A DNA stretch of 64,000 nucleotides from Rhizobium sp. BT03 (lineage in GTDB: Bacteria; Pseudomonadota; Alphaproteobacteria; Rhizobiales; Rhizobiaceae): the NCBI RefSeq assembly GCF_030053155.1, contig NZ_CP125640.1, positions 372,001 to 436,000 on the forward strand, given 5' to 3'. Below, one piece after another: positions 1-7,981 of this stretch (positions within the stretch are counted from its first letter, which is position 1; every line of letters starts with the position of its first letter). The position numbers and the translations under genes are program-made. The notes beneath the pieces were generated by a model, which ran no database searches, was not told the DNA's origin, and saw only the letters and a program-made list of their open reading frames with translations.

Positions 1-39
1 CCGATGCCGCCGGCCATCTTGCAGGCAGCATCGAATAGC

Positions 40-1614
40 TCATTGGGCAGCCGCCCAGCACTTGATGCCGGCCTTCTTCAAGGCCTTGCAGGCATTGACC
101 GCATCGCGCTGGTCATCGAAACCGCCGAAGCGGGCGCGGTAAAGCTGGTCGCCGCCGGCGGCATAGGCGACTGCGAAGGGCTTTGCCGAGGCCAGCGCCT
201 TGCCGCCCTTGGTCTTGGCGCTCTCCAGCAGATCCATCGCCATCTGCCGGCTCGGCGAAACGCCGACCTGCACGACCCAGCCGCTCGGGCCATTGTCGGT
301 TGAAGCGGCGCTGGCCGGGGCAGCGGTGGTCGAAGCGGTGGTGACGTTGTCGACCGCCGTATCGGCCTGTTCCGGCCGCAGGGAAGCGGGCGCCGGCTTC
401 GGCGCGGCGAGCGATGCCTGCTGCTTGAAGGTCGTGGTCTTGACCTTGGTCGGCGCCGGCATCGGCTGGGCTACCAGCGGATTGTCGGATTTCGGCTGAG
501 CGGTTTCGGCATAGGCGACTTCGGTCTCTGCGGCCTGATAGCGTGCATCCGGCAGCGGGCCCTTATGCGGCAGGCTGAGATCGGCAGCGGCTGCGGAAAT
601 CGGCGGCTGTGCTGCGGTGATCGTCTTTGCCACTTGCGGCTGGACCTTCTGCGGCATGACCGGAGCAGGCGTCACGATCATTTCGGGGGCAGGGGCCGCC
701 TGAGCGATCAGCGCCGACGATCCGCCGCGGCTCGATGCCTTCGGCAGGTAGGTGGCGATCAGGTTGCGCATCTGGGCGTCGCGGGCGGGCGTCGAGGCGC
801 CGCCGAGCACGACGCCGACGATCGATTTGCCGTCCACCTGTACCGAGCTCACCAGATTGAAGCCGGCGGCGCGGGTGTATCCGGTTTTGATACCGTCGAC
901 GCCGCGCACCGAACCGACCAGGCGGTTGTGGCTGCGGATCGTGCGGGTGCCGAACTTGAAGGCGCGGGTGGAGAAATAGCCGTAATATTGCGGGAAATGC
1001 TGGCGAAGGGCGATGCCGAGACGGGCCTGATCGCGCGCGGTCGTCATCTGCGCCGTGTTCGGCAGGCCGTTGGCGTTGCGATAGGTGGTGCGCGTCATGC
1101 CGAGCGCATGCGCCTTGGCGGTCATCAGCTGGGCGAAACGGTCCTCGCTGCCGCCGCCGAGCATTTCGCCGAGCGCGGTTGCCGCGTCATTGGCCGACAG
1201 GGTGACGAGGCCGAGGATGCCCTGTTCGACGGTGATCGTGCCGCCGGCGCGAACGCCGAGCTTGGTCGGCGCCTGGGCTGCCGCATGGGCGGAGAAGGGA
1301 ACCGGCGTATCGAGGCGGATGCGGCCCTGCTCCAGCGCCTCGAAGGTCATGTAGATGGTCATCATCTTGGTCAGGGAGGCGGGGTATTGCAGCCGGTCGG
1401 CATTCTCGCTGTAGAGAACGTTGCCGGTCTTGGCGTCGACGACGATGCCCGCATATTTCGAATTCGCCGCTTCCGCTTCGGCATTGACCGAATCGACCAG
1501 GACGACCGTGAGGGCCACCGAAAGGATCGCCATGAGCTTTGCAAAAAAGCTGCCGGATCGGGACGATGATACGGAGGAGACTGACCTTGACACTATTCCA
1601 CTCTTCGCTTGCAT
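40..1614 (-). CDS. D-alanyl-D-alanine carboxypeptidase with C-terminal SPOR domain
   Basis: Penicillin-binding-protein-type serine peptidase (S11 family) that trims the terminal D-Ala from peptidoglycan pentapeptides in the periplasm. About 524 residues: a membrane or signal segment at 24-45, the catalytic SxxK motif (S80-L-T-K83), SAN at 140-142 and KTG at 243-245, so all three active-site motifs are intact. A Pro/Ala-rich linker follows (about 310-440), then a C-terminal SPOR domain (about 445-524) that binds denuded septal glycan and should bring the enzyme to the division site. I chose ATG 1614, which puts a normal n-region before the hydrophobic segment; an in-frame GTG at 1656 would add 14 residues, and neither has a convincing ribosome site. 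No close operon partner. Confidence 0.9.
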   Translation of the reverse strand: MQAKSGIVSRSVSSVSSSRSGSFFAKLMAILSVALTVVLVDSVNAEAEAANSKYAGIVVDAKTGNVLYSENADRLQYPASLTKMMTIYMTFEALEQGRIRLDTPVPFSAHAAAQAPTKLGVRAGGTITVEQGILGLVTLSANDAATALGEMLGGGSEDRFAQLMTAKAHALGMTRTTYRNANGLPNTAQMTTARDQARLGIALRQHFPQYYGYFSTRAFKFGTRTIRSHNRLVGSVRGVDGIKTGYTRAAGFNLVSSVQVDGKSIVGVVLGGASTPARDAQMRNLIATYLPKASSRGGSSALIAQAAPAPEMIVTPAPVMPQKVQPQVAKTITAAQPPISAAAADLSLPHKGPLPDARYQAAETEVAYAETAQPKSDNPLVAQPMPAPTKVKTTTFKQQASLAAPKPAPASLRPEQADTAVDNVTTASTTAAPASAASTDNGPSGWVVQVGVSPSRQMAMDLLESAKTKGGKALASAKPFAVAYAAGGDQLYRARFGGFDDQRDAVNACKALKKAGIKCWAAAQ

Positions 1615-1750
1615 TTCAGTTGTTTGGCATTCGGATATTCGGCGCCGGGACGGCACACCTCCCGCAGCACAGCCCGTCTTTAGAATTTACCGATTGGGCG
1701 TTACCAATCCGTTTATGATGAATCGTTTATTTCGCTGTACGGGGAGCATT

Positions 1751-2497
1751 TTAGAGACTTGTTGCAGAACGGTTCATAAGACGCGCTTCCACAAAGGTGC
1801 GGATAGCGGCATCAATATGTTCCCAGTCGTTAAGATGGCTGCTTGAGAAGCGGTAGAGGACGCTGAGGTCCCTGCCGACCTTGATATCGCGCTGACAATC
1901 GCCACTCGCCGCCCTGTCCGGGACGGAAGGCAAGATGCAGCGCACGACGTAGTCCGGGCCGTTTTTGACGGGCGCCGTCAGCAGCACCTCGTCGCCGTAA
2001 CCCGCATCGGCGCGAAGGCGGTGCAGCGTCAGGCCGTCGCGGAAGGGCTCGGCCGGGCCTTCGAGCAGGTGTGAATAGATCGGCTCCAGCCGCCCGGACA
2101 TGTCGCGCGACATGGTGCTCTGGGTAAGCTGCAGGAAGATCAGGCCGGAGGACTGGCCGATATCGTCGAATCGAAGGTGGTTTTCCTTGCCGTAGCCCTG
2201 CATCTCGGGCCAGGCGAGGTAGAGATCGACACGCTCGGCCGCACCGTCGTGCCTTTGACTCGGGAAGCGGATGGCATTCTCCGGGAATTTCACGCTGTCG
2301 CGGCCGATGGCCAGCGTGATTTCAGCCGTGCTGTCGGTGTTGCCGGCAAGCGAAATATGCCGGCCGAACCACCGGCCGCCGATGCTGATGGCGACGGTCA
2401 GCACCGCGAGAACGGCGATCACCGCCATCGTGCGGAGCAAAAACCCCATGGAAAAAAGCGGCTGCTCGTCGGGTGCGCTGTGCGCGGCGTGGCTCAT
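1751..2497 (-). CDS. Membrane-anchored protein of unknown function
   Basis: About 248 residues, family not recognised. A cytoplasmic N-terminus (about 20 residues) is followed by one transmembrane segment at about 20-40, then a soluble, presumably periplasmic domain of about 200 residues without recognisable catalytic motifs. This looks like the bitopic anchored proteins common in rhizobial genomes. Start ATG 2497 is preferred because it leaves a short n-region; an in-frame ATG at 2536 would add 13 arginine-rich residues. Neither has a strong Shine-Dalgarno sequence. It lies on the same strand as the carboxypeptidase to its left, 136 bases away, so co-transcription is possible but unproven. 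Confidence 0.7.
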   Translation of the reverse strand: MSHAAHSAPDEQPLFSMGFLLRTMAVIAVLAVLTVAISIGGRWFGRHISLAGNTDSTAEITLAIGRDSVKFPENAIRFPSQRHDGAAERVDLYLAWPEMQGYGKENHLRFDDIGQSSGLIFLQLTQSTMSRDMSGRLEPIYSHLLEGPAEPFRDGLTLHRLRADAGYGDEVLLTAPVKNGPDYVVRCILPSVPDRAASGDCQRDIKVGRDLSVLYRFSSSHLNDWEHIDAAIRTFVEARLMNRSATSL

Positions 2498-2653
2498 GGC
2501 GGTGCTTCGTGTTTCGGTCCGCCGCAGGAGGAACATGAGCCGCCGGTGCCGATGATGAATCTGATCGGCATGATCGGACTGGCGTGGTTAATAATTCGCT
2601 AAGATTTCAGGGGTGTGGGGGCGCGGGGGCGAAAGCCTGTCCCGAAAAAGGAC

Positions 2654-2683
2654 GAGCCGTTCCCGGGACAGCGGGAACGGCTC
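2654..2683 (-). terminator. Intrinsic terminator of the BTLCP gene
   Basis: A perfect 12-bp inverted repeat (GAGCCGTTCCCG / CGGGAACGGCTC) with a 6-base loop. Read leftward it is followed by a short T run at about 2645-2649. It sits about 70 bases beyond the stop of the leftward cysteine peptidase gene. Confidence 0.75.
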
Positions 2684-2749
2684 TTGGGCACCGGTCGGGA
2701 CGGGATACGGGGACTGACCGGGCCGCAGGCTGCAGCCGACAGGCTGTTC

Positions 2750-3355
2750 TTACTTGACGCTACCGACCGCGACAGCGCGGCCGTCCTGGAGCTTCGACCA
2801 GCGGGCCGGATTGTCGGCGGACTGACGCTTCAGGTAGGTGTATTCGGTATCCGACCACAGCAGCACCTTGTTGCGCATGTTGTCGAGGATGAAGTCGCCG
2901 TGATCGGTGCGAACAGTCAGCACGGCATGGCCTTCGCCGTTCGGCTGCAGCACGACTGTTATCAGCGTGTCGGATGGCGAGAAGCCGTCCTCGATCAGCA
3001 TCTTGCGCTTCAGCAGGACATAATCCTCGCAGTCGCCGACGGTTGTCGGATAGGCCCAGCGTTCTTCGACGCCGTAAATCTGTTCATCCGTCTCGGGCTG
3101 GATCGTCGAATTGACGGTGTAGTTGACCTTGAGAATTTCCTTCCAGCGATCCTCTGTGAGGATGGCAGGCCCGGCATCGCCGCCGGCAAAGGCGCATTCC
3201 GTCGGATTTACCTTGCAGAATTCGTAGTGCCCGATCGGCGGGCTGGCATTGCCAGCGAGCGCCATGCTGGCGGGCATCGCCTGTCCCGAACCCGCCATTG
3301 CCATCATGAGGGCACCGGCCAGAAGGCCGCCTTTCGAGATGTTTGCAGTTGTCAT
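2750..3355 (-). CDS. Transglutaminase-like cysteine peptidase (BTLCP family)
   Basis: Secreted papain-fold enzyme of the bacterial transglutaminase-like cysteine peptidase family (DUF920 type), as in LapG-related proteins. 201 residues. An N-terminal signal peptide (hydrophobic about 8-26, cut near QA-MP) is followed by a domain with the expected triad: Cys109 in a G-D-C-E-D motif, His143 in G-H-A-V and Asp158 in L-D-N. In LapG-type systems such proteins cleave adhesins under c-di-GMP control, but I see no LapD or adhesin gene here, so the substrate is unknown. Start ATG 3355 has a GGGGAG ribosome site seven bases upstream. A strong terminator follows. Confidence 0.88.
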   Translation of the reverse strand: MTTANISKGGLLAGALMMAMAGSGQAMPASMALAGNASPPIGHYEFCKVNPTECAFAGGDAGPAILTEDRWKEILKVNYTVNSTIQPETDEQIYGVEERWAYPTTVGDCEDYVLLKRKMLIEDGFSPSDTLITVVLQPNGEGHAVLTVRTDHGDFILDNMRNKVLLWSDTEYTYLKRQSADNPARWSKLQDGRAVAVGSVK

Positions 3356-3720
3356 TGCCGTCTCCCCGTAAGTTGAGGTGACAATGACACGGACGTTTTT
3401 ATCTCACGGAAAATTACGCAATAGAATTAAAGGCTTAGTTGATTCAAATGCCGATAAAATCTGGCTAAAAACAATCTCGAATGCGCGTAAAATTCGACGC
3501 GTATTTGTCTCGAAATCGATTAAAATTGTAATTCCCGCAGCAAGGCTTTCGCTTTGGAAAAGCCTGGATTGCCGTCTCGGCGTTAAGGATTTTCGTTGAG
3601 CCGGATAAGGGCCGACCGCGGTTCGGCGTTGCGCGGCAGGCTGACGATGCAGCCGGAATCGGGCGATTCGGCCCGGTCAAAAGCAGACGACCGTTCGGAT
3701 TTCAGTTTTCGGCGGTAAAA
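3356..3720. other. AT-rich intergenic region
   Basis: 365 bases between the BTLCP gene start and the end of the proline iminopeptidase gene. The first 200 bases are clearly richer in A and T than their surroundings and probably hold the leftward promoter. Two inverted repeats are visible: AGGCTTT...AAAGCCT near 3543-3565 and GAATCG/CGATTC near 3656-3670. A 71-codon rightward frame begins at ATG 3384 behind GAGGTG, but its codon usage is unlike that of the neighbours, so I do not call it a gene. Confidence 0.5.
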
Positions 3721-4695
3721 TTATTTTTGCTGGAAATCGCGAAATCGATCGGTGGCGGCGACGATCGCGGCGCTCATATCGGGATTTGCAGTGGAATGGG
3801 CCGCATGCGGAAGAATGTGCAGCTCGCTTTGCGGCCATGCGCGGGCCAGTTCCCAGGCGGTGACGAGCGGCGCCTCCAAATCGAATCGTCCCTGCAGCAG
3901 GATCGCCGGGATGCCTGTCAGCCGCCCGGCGTTGTTCAAAAGCTGGCCGTCCTCCAGCCAGGCGCCGTTGATGAAATAGTGGGTGATGATGCGCGCGCGC
4001 GTCAGCAGATAGGCCGGATCGGCCCAGCGGCGCGGCAGGCCTTCAGGATCGGCGAGCAGGATCGAGGCCGCCTCCCAGTCATGCCAGTCGCGCGCCGCTT
4101 TCAGGCGCGTCTCGGCGTTGGAATGGTTGAGGAGACGATGATAGGCGGCAACCATATCCTGATCTTGCCCCTGGCCGCCCGCAGAAGCCGCTTGGCGCAA
4201 ACGATGCCATTCCTCAGGAAAGAGCGGCGCCATGCCGCGACAGAGCCAGTCGATTTCCGAGCGCCTCGTGGTGGTCACGCCCGATAGGACGATTGCGGCG
4301 ACGCGCCGCGGATGGGTCTGGGCATAGGCGAGGGCCAGCGTCGAGCCCCAGGAATTGCCGAAAACGAGCCAGGTGTCGATGCCGAAGAAGACCCGCAGCC
4401 GCTCGATATCGCCGACAAGATGCCAGGTGGTGTTGAGGGAGAGATCGGTTTGCGGATCGGCAGCGCTCGGCAGACTGCGGCCGCAATTGCGCTGATCGAA
4501 CAGAATGATTCGGTAGGCGTCGGGATCGAAATGACGCCGCGCCATGGTCAAACAGCCGGAGCCCGGCCCGCCGTGCAGCACCAGCGCCGGCCGGCCTGCC
4601 GGATTGCCGCAGGCCTCCCAATAGATCAGGTTGCCGTCGCCGGTGTCGAGCAGGCCGTGATCATAGGGTTCGATTTCCGGATAGAGAGCTGACAT
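3721..4695 (-). CDS. pip: Proline iminopeptidase
   Basis: Cytoplasmic alpha/beta-hydrolase (peptidase family S33) that removes N-terminal proline from peptides. 324 residues, the usual family length. Visible: the HGGPGSG oxyanion motif (41-47), the FDQRNCGRS segment typical of prolyl iminopeptidases (66-74), the nucleophile Ser115 in GNSWGS, and likely catalytic Asp272 (GRFD) and His300 (HAAH). The start ATG 4695 matches the family N-terminus, and no extra leader is present. It stands alone between the AT-rich region and the PilZ gene. Confidence 0.93.
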   Translation of the reverse strand: MSALYPEIEPYDHGLLDTGDGNLIYWEACGNPAGRPALVLHGGPGSGCLTMARRHFDPDAYRIILFDQRNCGRSLPSAADPQTDLSLNTTWHLVGDIERLRVFFGIDTWLVFGNSWGSTLALAYAQTHPRRVAAIVLSGVTTTRRSEIDWLCRGMAPLFPEEWHRLRQAASAGGQGQDQDMVAAYHRLLNHSNAETRLKAARDWHDWEAASILLADPEGLPRRWADPAYLLTRARIITHYFINGAWLEDGQLLNNAGRLTGIPAILLQGRFDLEAPLVTAWELARAWPQSELHILPHAAHSTANPDMSAAIVAATDRFRDFQQK

Positions 4696-4906
4696 GGTTC
4701 TGCCTGTCGCAGGTTCTTCTACTCATAATATCAGTGACTGAATGGTCGGAACGACTTGCGACAGGATTCACGCCTGCTTTCCGAAGCCGGATTCGTTGCC
4801 GCTGGCAGATCTCTTGCCGTAAAACCGAGGCTTTTCAACGCGACCCGACCGGGTGCGCGCCCGGCAAATGCTTTCGCGGCACCGTCACACGATCAGCAGT
4901 CTCTTA

Positions 4907-5518
4907 TTAGAGGAATTCGCGCAGCGTCTCGCGGGACTGGATCGACAGGAATTCGATCGCCACACCTTCGACGAAATGGCGTACGACGCGGCCGCGCATG
5001 TTGCCGAGCCGCACCGCGGTTCCGATCGAAGGGCGCATCTCGACGTCGACGGCGGCGCCCGACAGCGAAAGGTCCATGATCCGGCAGGAATAACGCGTGC
5101 CGTCCTCGAGCGTCAGTTCGGTATTCGTATCGCGTGGCGTCAGACGGTCATGGCGACGATCTTCCGGCAGGCCGAGTTCATGTTTGTTGGCAAGCCAGGT
5201 GAGCTGGGCGGCGAGCTTCTCCCGCTTCCGCTCGGTGGCATTGATCGACATGGTGAAGCCGCGGCCATCGATGGTCTGGACATAACCTTCGACGCGGCCG
5301 AGATGGTCGATATAGGCAACGACGCGTTCATTGGTTCGTGGCCGGCCGAGGCAGGTGACGTACATGTCGCCGGGCGACATGTCGATCACCATGCATTCGA
5401 ACTCCTCGTAATTCGCAAGCATCAGCCGGCCCTGCATATTGATCGGCACGCGCTGAAAAACGCCCTGTTCAGGGCGCGGCGCAGGTCTTTGCGTCTGAGC
5501 TGGCTGGAACGAGTGCAT
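4907..5518 (-). CDS. Tandem PilZ-domain protein (c-di-GMP receptor candidate)
   Basis: 203 residues arranged as two PilZ-like beta-barrels. The first (about 20-95) keeps a D-x-S-x-G-like strand (D-M-S-P-G-D) but has no RxxxR motif. The second (about 120-203) has the canonical pair: RxxxR at 121-125 (R-R-H-D-R) and DxSxxG at 149-154 (D-L-S-L-S-G). The second domain should therefore bind cyclic di-GMP, while the first is probably structural or dimerising. The protein is soluble. ATG 5518 is the first in-frame ATG; TTG 5521 is also in frame. The ribosome site is weak. The output target cannot be read from the context. Confidence 0.85.
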   Translation of the reverse strand: MHSFQPAQTQRPAPRPEQGVFQRVPINMQGRLMLANYEEFECMVIDMSPGDMYVTCLGRPRTNERVVAYIDHLGRVEGYVQTIDGRGFTMSINATERKREKLAAQLTWLANKHELGLPEDRRHDRLTPRDTNTELTLEDGTRYSCRIMDLSLSGAAVDVEMRPSIGTAVRLGNMRGRVVRHFVEGVAIEFLSIQSRETLREFL

Positions 5519-5641
5519 CAAGGGGCTTCTTCATCAAATCTGAGAGACCGATCATTACCCGCAATCCATTAACAGAAGGTTGTTTTGCCTCATTCTCATA
5601 TAGCCGAAAACGAGTATGTCCGATGTCCTGAAACGGGACTG

Positions 5642-6259
5642 TCAGCGCGCCTCTGCACTCGTCAGCAGTTGCGACACCATACGGCGCATGACCTGGCCGA
5701 AACCGGCGCTTTTGCCGGCGACCATTTCATTGATGGGGCGCAGCTCGGCGGCTTCAGCTTTGCCGAATTTTCCGGGCAGCAGACGGCTGCGGTCAAGCGC
5801 CAGGAATTCGAGCGGCACGATCTCCAGCCAGCTCGCGGCCGCCGTGGGTGCGATCGCGCCGAGCAGCCGGTCGCAGGCGCCGCCTGGCGAGCGCAGCGGC
5901 ATCATGATGATCTCGAAGGAGGCCTGATGGCCGACGGTGCTGTAGCCGGTGGCATTGAACAGGGCCGGCATGGCATGGTCCATGACGCCCATCGCCGTGC
6001 GTTCGATATCGGCGTGCTGGCCGTTTGCCCAGAGCGAGGAGAAACGCGCGCCGCGCAGATCCCGCCCGAAGAGATCGCAGATGCGGGTGCCGGCGAGTCG
6101 GAAGCCGATGTCGCCTTCCGCTCGGGTCTCGAGGATGAACAGGCTTTGGAGCAGATGGGGGACGGCGGAGGGTTCGACCTGAGATTTCAGCGGCGCATCG
6201 GCAGCGCCGCGGATACGGTTCCAGTAGTCAAAAATTTCGATGGTCGTTTGCACACGCAT
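5642..6259 (-). CDS. PAS domain protein (PAS_5 family)
   Basis: 205 residues matching the small stand-alone PAS_5 proteins (Pfam PF07310) that are abundant in Rhizobiales. It begins with a family-typical stretch (Y-W-N-R-I-R-G at about 12-18) and includes the conserved L-F-x-R-D-L-R-G segment near 63-70. No effector domain, transmembrane segment or signal peptide is present, so it may be a partner or sensory subunit. The same-strand PilZ gene lies 123 bases downstream, and the two may form a signalling pair, which is inference. ATG 6259 starts the conserved region directly. Confidence 0.82.
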   Translation of the reverse strand: MRVQTTIEIFDYWNRIRGAADAPLKSQVEPSAVPHLLQSLFILETRAEGDIGFRLAGTRICDLFGRDLRGARFSSLWANGQHADIERTAMGVMDHAMPALFNATGYSTVGHQASFEIIMMPLRSPGGACDRLLGAIAPTAAASWLEIVPLEFLALDRSRLLPGKFGKAEAAELRPINEMVAGKSAGFGQVMRRMVSQLLTSAEAR

Positions 6260-6289
6260 TTTTCACCAACCTGTCCCATTCCGGATCAT

Positions 6290-6506
6290 TTTCGGGCACT
6301 CATTGCCCCTACAGGCTCTACCTTGCGGATTTCATGCCAAGTCGGGGCGGTTAAGGTTAAGAAAGGGTTTCGGTTGAGATGCGGTGCCTGTCGTGACACT
6401 GTCGCGCCATCGCTTCGACTTTCGAAGTTCAGCACAACCTGTTCGGGCCAAGGTCTTTCCTGGAAATCCCGGTATGCCGTCCGGCACTTCGGACGGCTTT
6501 TTTTTT
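6290..6506 (+). ncRNA. Candidate small RNA or leader ending at an orphan terminator
   Basis: A strong rightward terminator (6476-6506) has no rightward gene upstream of it; the only neighbour is the divergent PAS gene. Something transcribed rightward from within about 6270-6420 should therefore end here. The interval contains a further stem, CTTCGA/TCGAAG, near 6412-6426. The 5' end is not defined and no known RNA family was recognised. The alternative is an attenuated leader of the rhomboid gene that starts at 6553. Confidence 0.35.
6476..6506 (+). terminator. Strong intrinsic terminator upstream of the rhomboid gene
   Basis: A perfect 8-bp stem, GCCGTCCG (6476-6483) / CGGACGGC (6490-6497), with a 6-base loop, followed immediately by nine T residues (6498-6506). 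The rhomboid start lies 46 bases further on. Confidence 0.85.
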
Positions 6507-6552
6507 GACAGGTGCTCCTGTATGGCTGTGGCCTCAACGAGGCGATATTGAA

Positions 6553-7344
6553 ATGAATGAGCAGACGGTCGAGCCGCATAAGGCGCCCGAACCTTTCGAG
6601 GTCCAGCGGCCGGCAAAGCCGCCGCGCGTGCCGGTCTTCAACCTTCCGCCGGCGCTGTTCTTCAGCCTTTGCCTGCTTGTCGTCATCTATGCGGCGCAGG
6701 AACTCGTGCTCTCAGACGATGCGCTGAGTTGGCTGTTCTTCACCTTCGGCTTCGTGCCCGCCCGCTACGTGATTCCGCTGTCGCAACAGGGGCCGGAGCT
6801 GTTCTGGACGCCGGTCACCTATTCACTGCTGCATGGCAGCGTCCAGCATATCGTCTTCAACGGCTTCTGGCTGATGGCCTTCGGCGCGCCGGTCGTGCGC
6901 CGCATCGGGACGATGCGTTTCGTGCTCTTCTGGCTGTTCTCAGCCGTCGCGTCGGCGGCCCTGCATGCTGTCCTCAACTGGGGGGATGTGACGCTTTTGA
7001 TCGGCGCGTCGGGTGTTATCTCCGGGCTGATGGGGGCTGCCTGCCGATTCGCCTTTCCGGCCGAACGGCGGCCGATGCTGCCTGCGCATCTCAATGCCCG
7101 GCTTTCCATCGTCGAGGCGCTGCGGAGCCGCACCGTCGTCATCTTCATGCTGCTCTGGCTGGTCGGCAACGCCCTGATCGCCGTCGGCATCCCGCTCGTC
7201 GGCGACAGCGATCAGGCCATTGCCTGGGACGCCCATATCGGCGGCTTCGTCTTCGGCTTTCTGCTGTTTTCGCTGTTCGACCGGGCGCCGCGCCCTCCTG
7301 TCACGGAAGCCGCCGATACGCAGAAGGATATGTTGCAATCCTGA
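6553..7344 (+). CDS. Rhomboid-family intramembrane serine protease
   Basis: 263 residues with about six transmembrane segments. Catalytic Ser153 lies in the GASG motif and His228 in the A-H-I-G-G motif of the last segment. The H-x-x-x-N signature of the second core helix is present (H99, N103), so the active site looks complete. It cleaves transmembrane substrates within the inner membrane; the substrate is unknown. ATG 6553 is supported by GAGG about ten bases upstream; an in-frame TTG at 6505 lies inside the T run of the preceding terminator and is not credible. A 30-residue Pro-rich cytoplasmic N-terminus precedes the first helix. Confidence 0.9.
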   Translation: MNEQTVEPHKAPEPFEVQRPAKPPRVPVFNLPPALFFSLCLLVVIYAAQELVLSDDALSWLFFTFGFVPARYVIPLSQQGPELFWTPVTYSLLHGSVQHIVFNGFWLMAFGAPVVRRIGTMRFVLFWLFSAVASAALHAVLNWGDVTLLIGASGVISGLMGAACRFAFPAERRPMLPAHLNARLSIVEALRSRTVVIFMLLWLVGNALIAVGIPLVGDSDQAIAWDAHIGGFVFGFLLFSLFDRAPRPPVTEAADTQKDMLQS

Positions 7345-7435
7345 GCCGGTCAGTGCACCATCGACCTATCCGCGATGGGGGGAGAAACCGCCGCGGATGC
7401 CTGTGACAAGTGTTTCACGGACATAGGAGGTTCGA

Positions 7436-7870
7436 ATGACCAGTTCAGTCAAAGCAATCCTCGACCTGAAGGGCAGGGACGTATTTACCGCCGGGCCGAA
7501 CACCACCGTCGCCGAAGCGGCGGTCATCCTCAGCAAGAAAAAGATCGGCGCCATCGTTGTCGTCGGCATGGAGAACCGGATTTCCGGCATGTTTACCGAG
7601 CGCGATCTCGTGCATGCCATCGCCAAATATGGCAAGGACGGACTCGACCAGTCGCTAGCCCAGGTCATGACCGCGAAGGTCTACCGCTGCCATGAAGAGA
7701 CGACCGTCAACGAGCTGATGGAGCTGATGACCAGCCGGCGTTTCCGCCACGTGCCGGTGGAAAGCAACGGCAAGCTTGCCGGCATCATCTCGATCGGTGA
7801 CGTGGTGAAATCGCGCATCGCCGAAGTCGAGCGCGAGACCGAGGAAATCAAGGCCTATATCGCCGGCTGA
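7436..7870 (+). CDS. CBS-pair (Bateman module) protein
   Basis: 144 residues consisting almost entirely of two CBS domains (about 10-68 and 75-135), each ending in the usual G-(I/M)-(I/F)-(S/T)-x-x-D-(L/V) strand (F-T-E-R-D-L and I-S-I-G-D-V). Such modules bind adenine nucleotides and act as energy sensors; no fused enzyme or channel is present. A strong ribosome site (AGGAGG, six bases before ATG 7436) fixes the start. It lies 91 bases after the rhomboid gene on the same strand and converges on the patatin gene. Confidence 0.92.
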   Translation: MTSSVKAILDLKGRDVFTAGPNTTVAEAAVILSKKKIGAIVVVGMENRISGMFTERDLVHAIAKYGKDGLDQSLAQVMTAKVYRCHEETTVNELMELMTSRRFRHVPVESNGKLAGIISIGDVVKSRIAEVERETEEIKAYIAG

Positions 7871-7895
7871 GTTTTCGTCGGCTCGTTCGGCTGAT

Positions 7896-7931
7896 CATTG
7901 TCCCAAAACGCTGACGCGCTTTTGGACAATG
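7896..7931. terminator. Palindrome between convergent CBS and patatin genes
   Basis: A near-perfect inverted repeat, CATTGTCC...GGACAATG, enclosing A4/T4 tracts. It lies in the 108-base gap between convergent genes and could terminate both transcripts. It resembles the abundant rhizobial palindromes of the type TTGTCCCAAAA...TTTTGGACAA; that resemblance is from memory and was not searched. Confidence 0.5.
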
Positions 7932-7933
7932 CG

Positions 7934-7981
7934 TCAAGGGGCTGGGCGTCAGGGGGCTGGGCGTCAGGGGGCTGGGCGTCA
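7934..7981. repeat. 15-bp tandem repeat at the patatin stop codon
   Basis: About three copies of a 15-base unit (GGGGCTGGGCGTCAG on the plus strand) abut the end of the leftward patatin gene. On the coding strand each unit carries TGA in the same frame, so the stop codon is reiterated every five codons. Confidence 0.8.

Noticed and set aside
3384..3599. 71-codon rightward frame with GAGGTG upstream
   Set aside because: AT-rich composition and codon choice unlike all neighbours, no domain or signal; more likely promoter DNA of the leftward gene.
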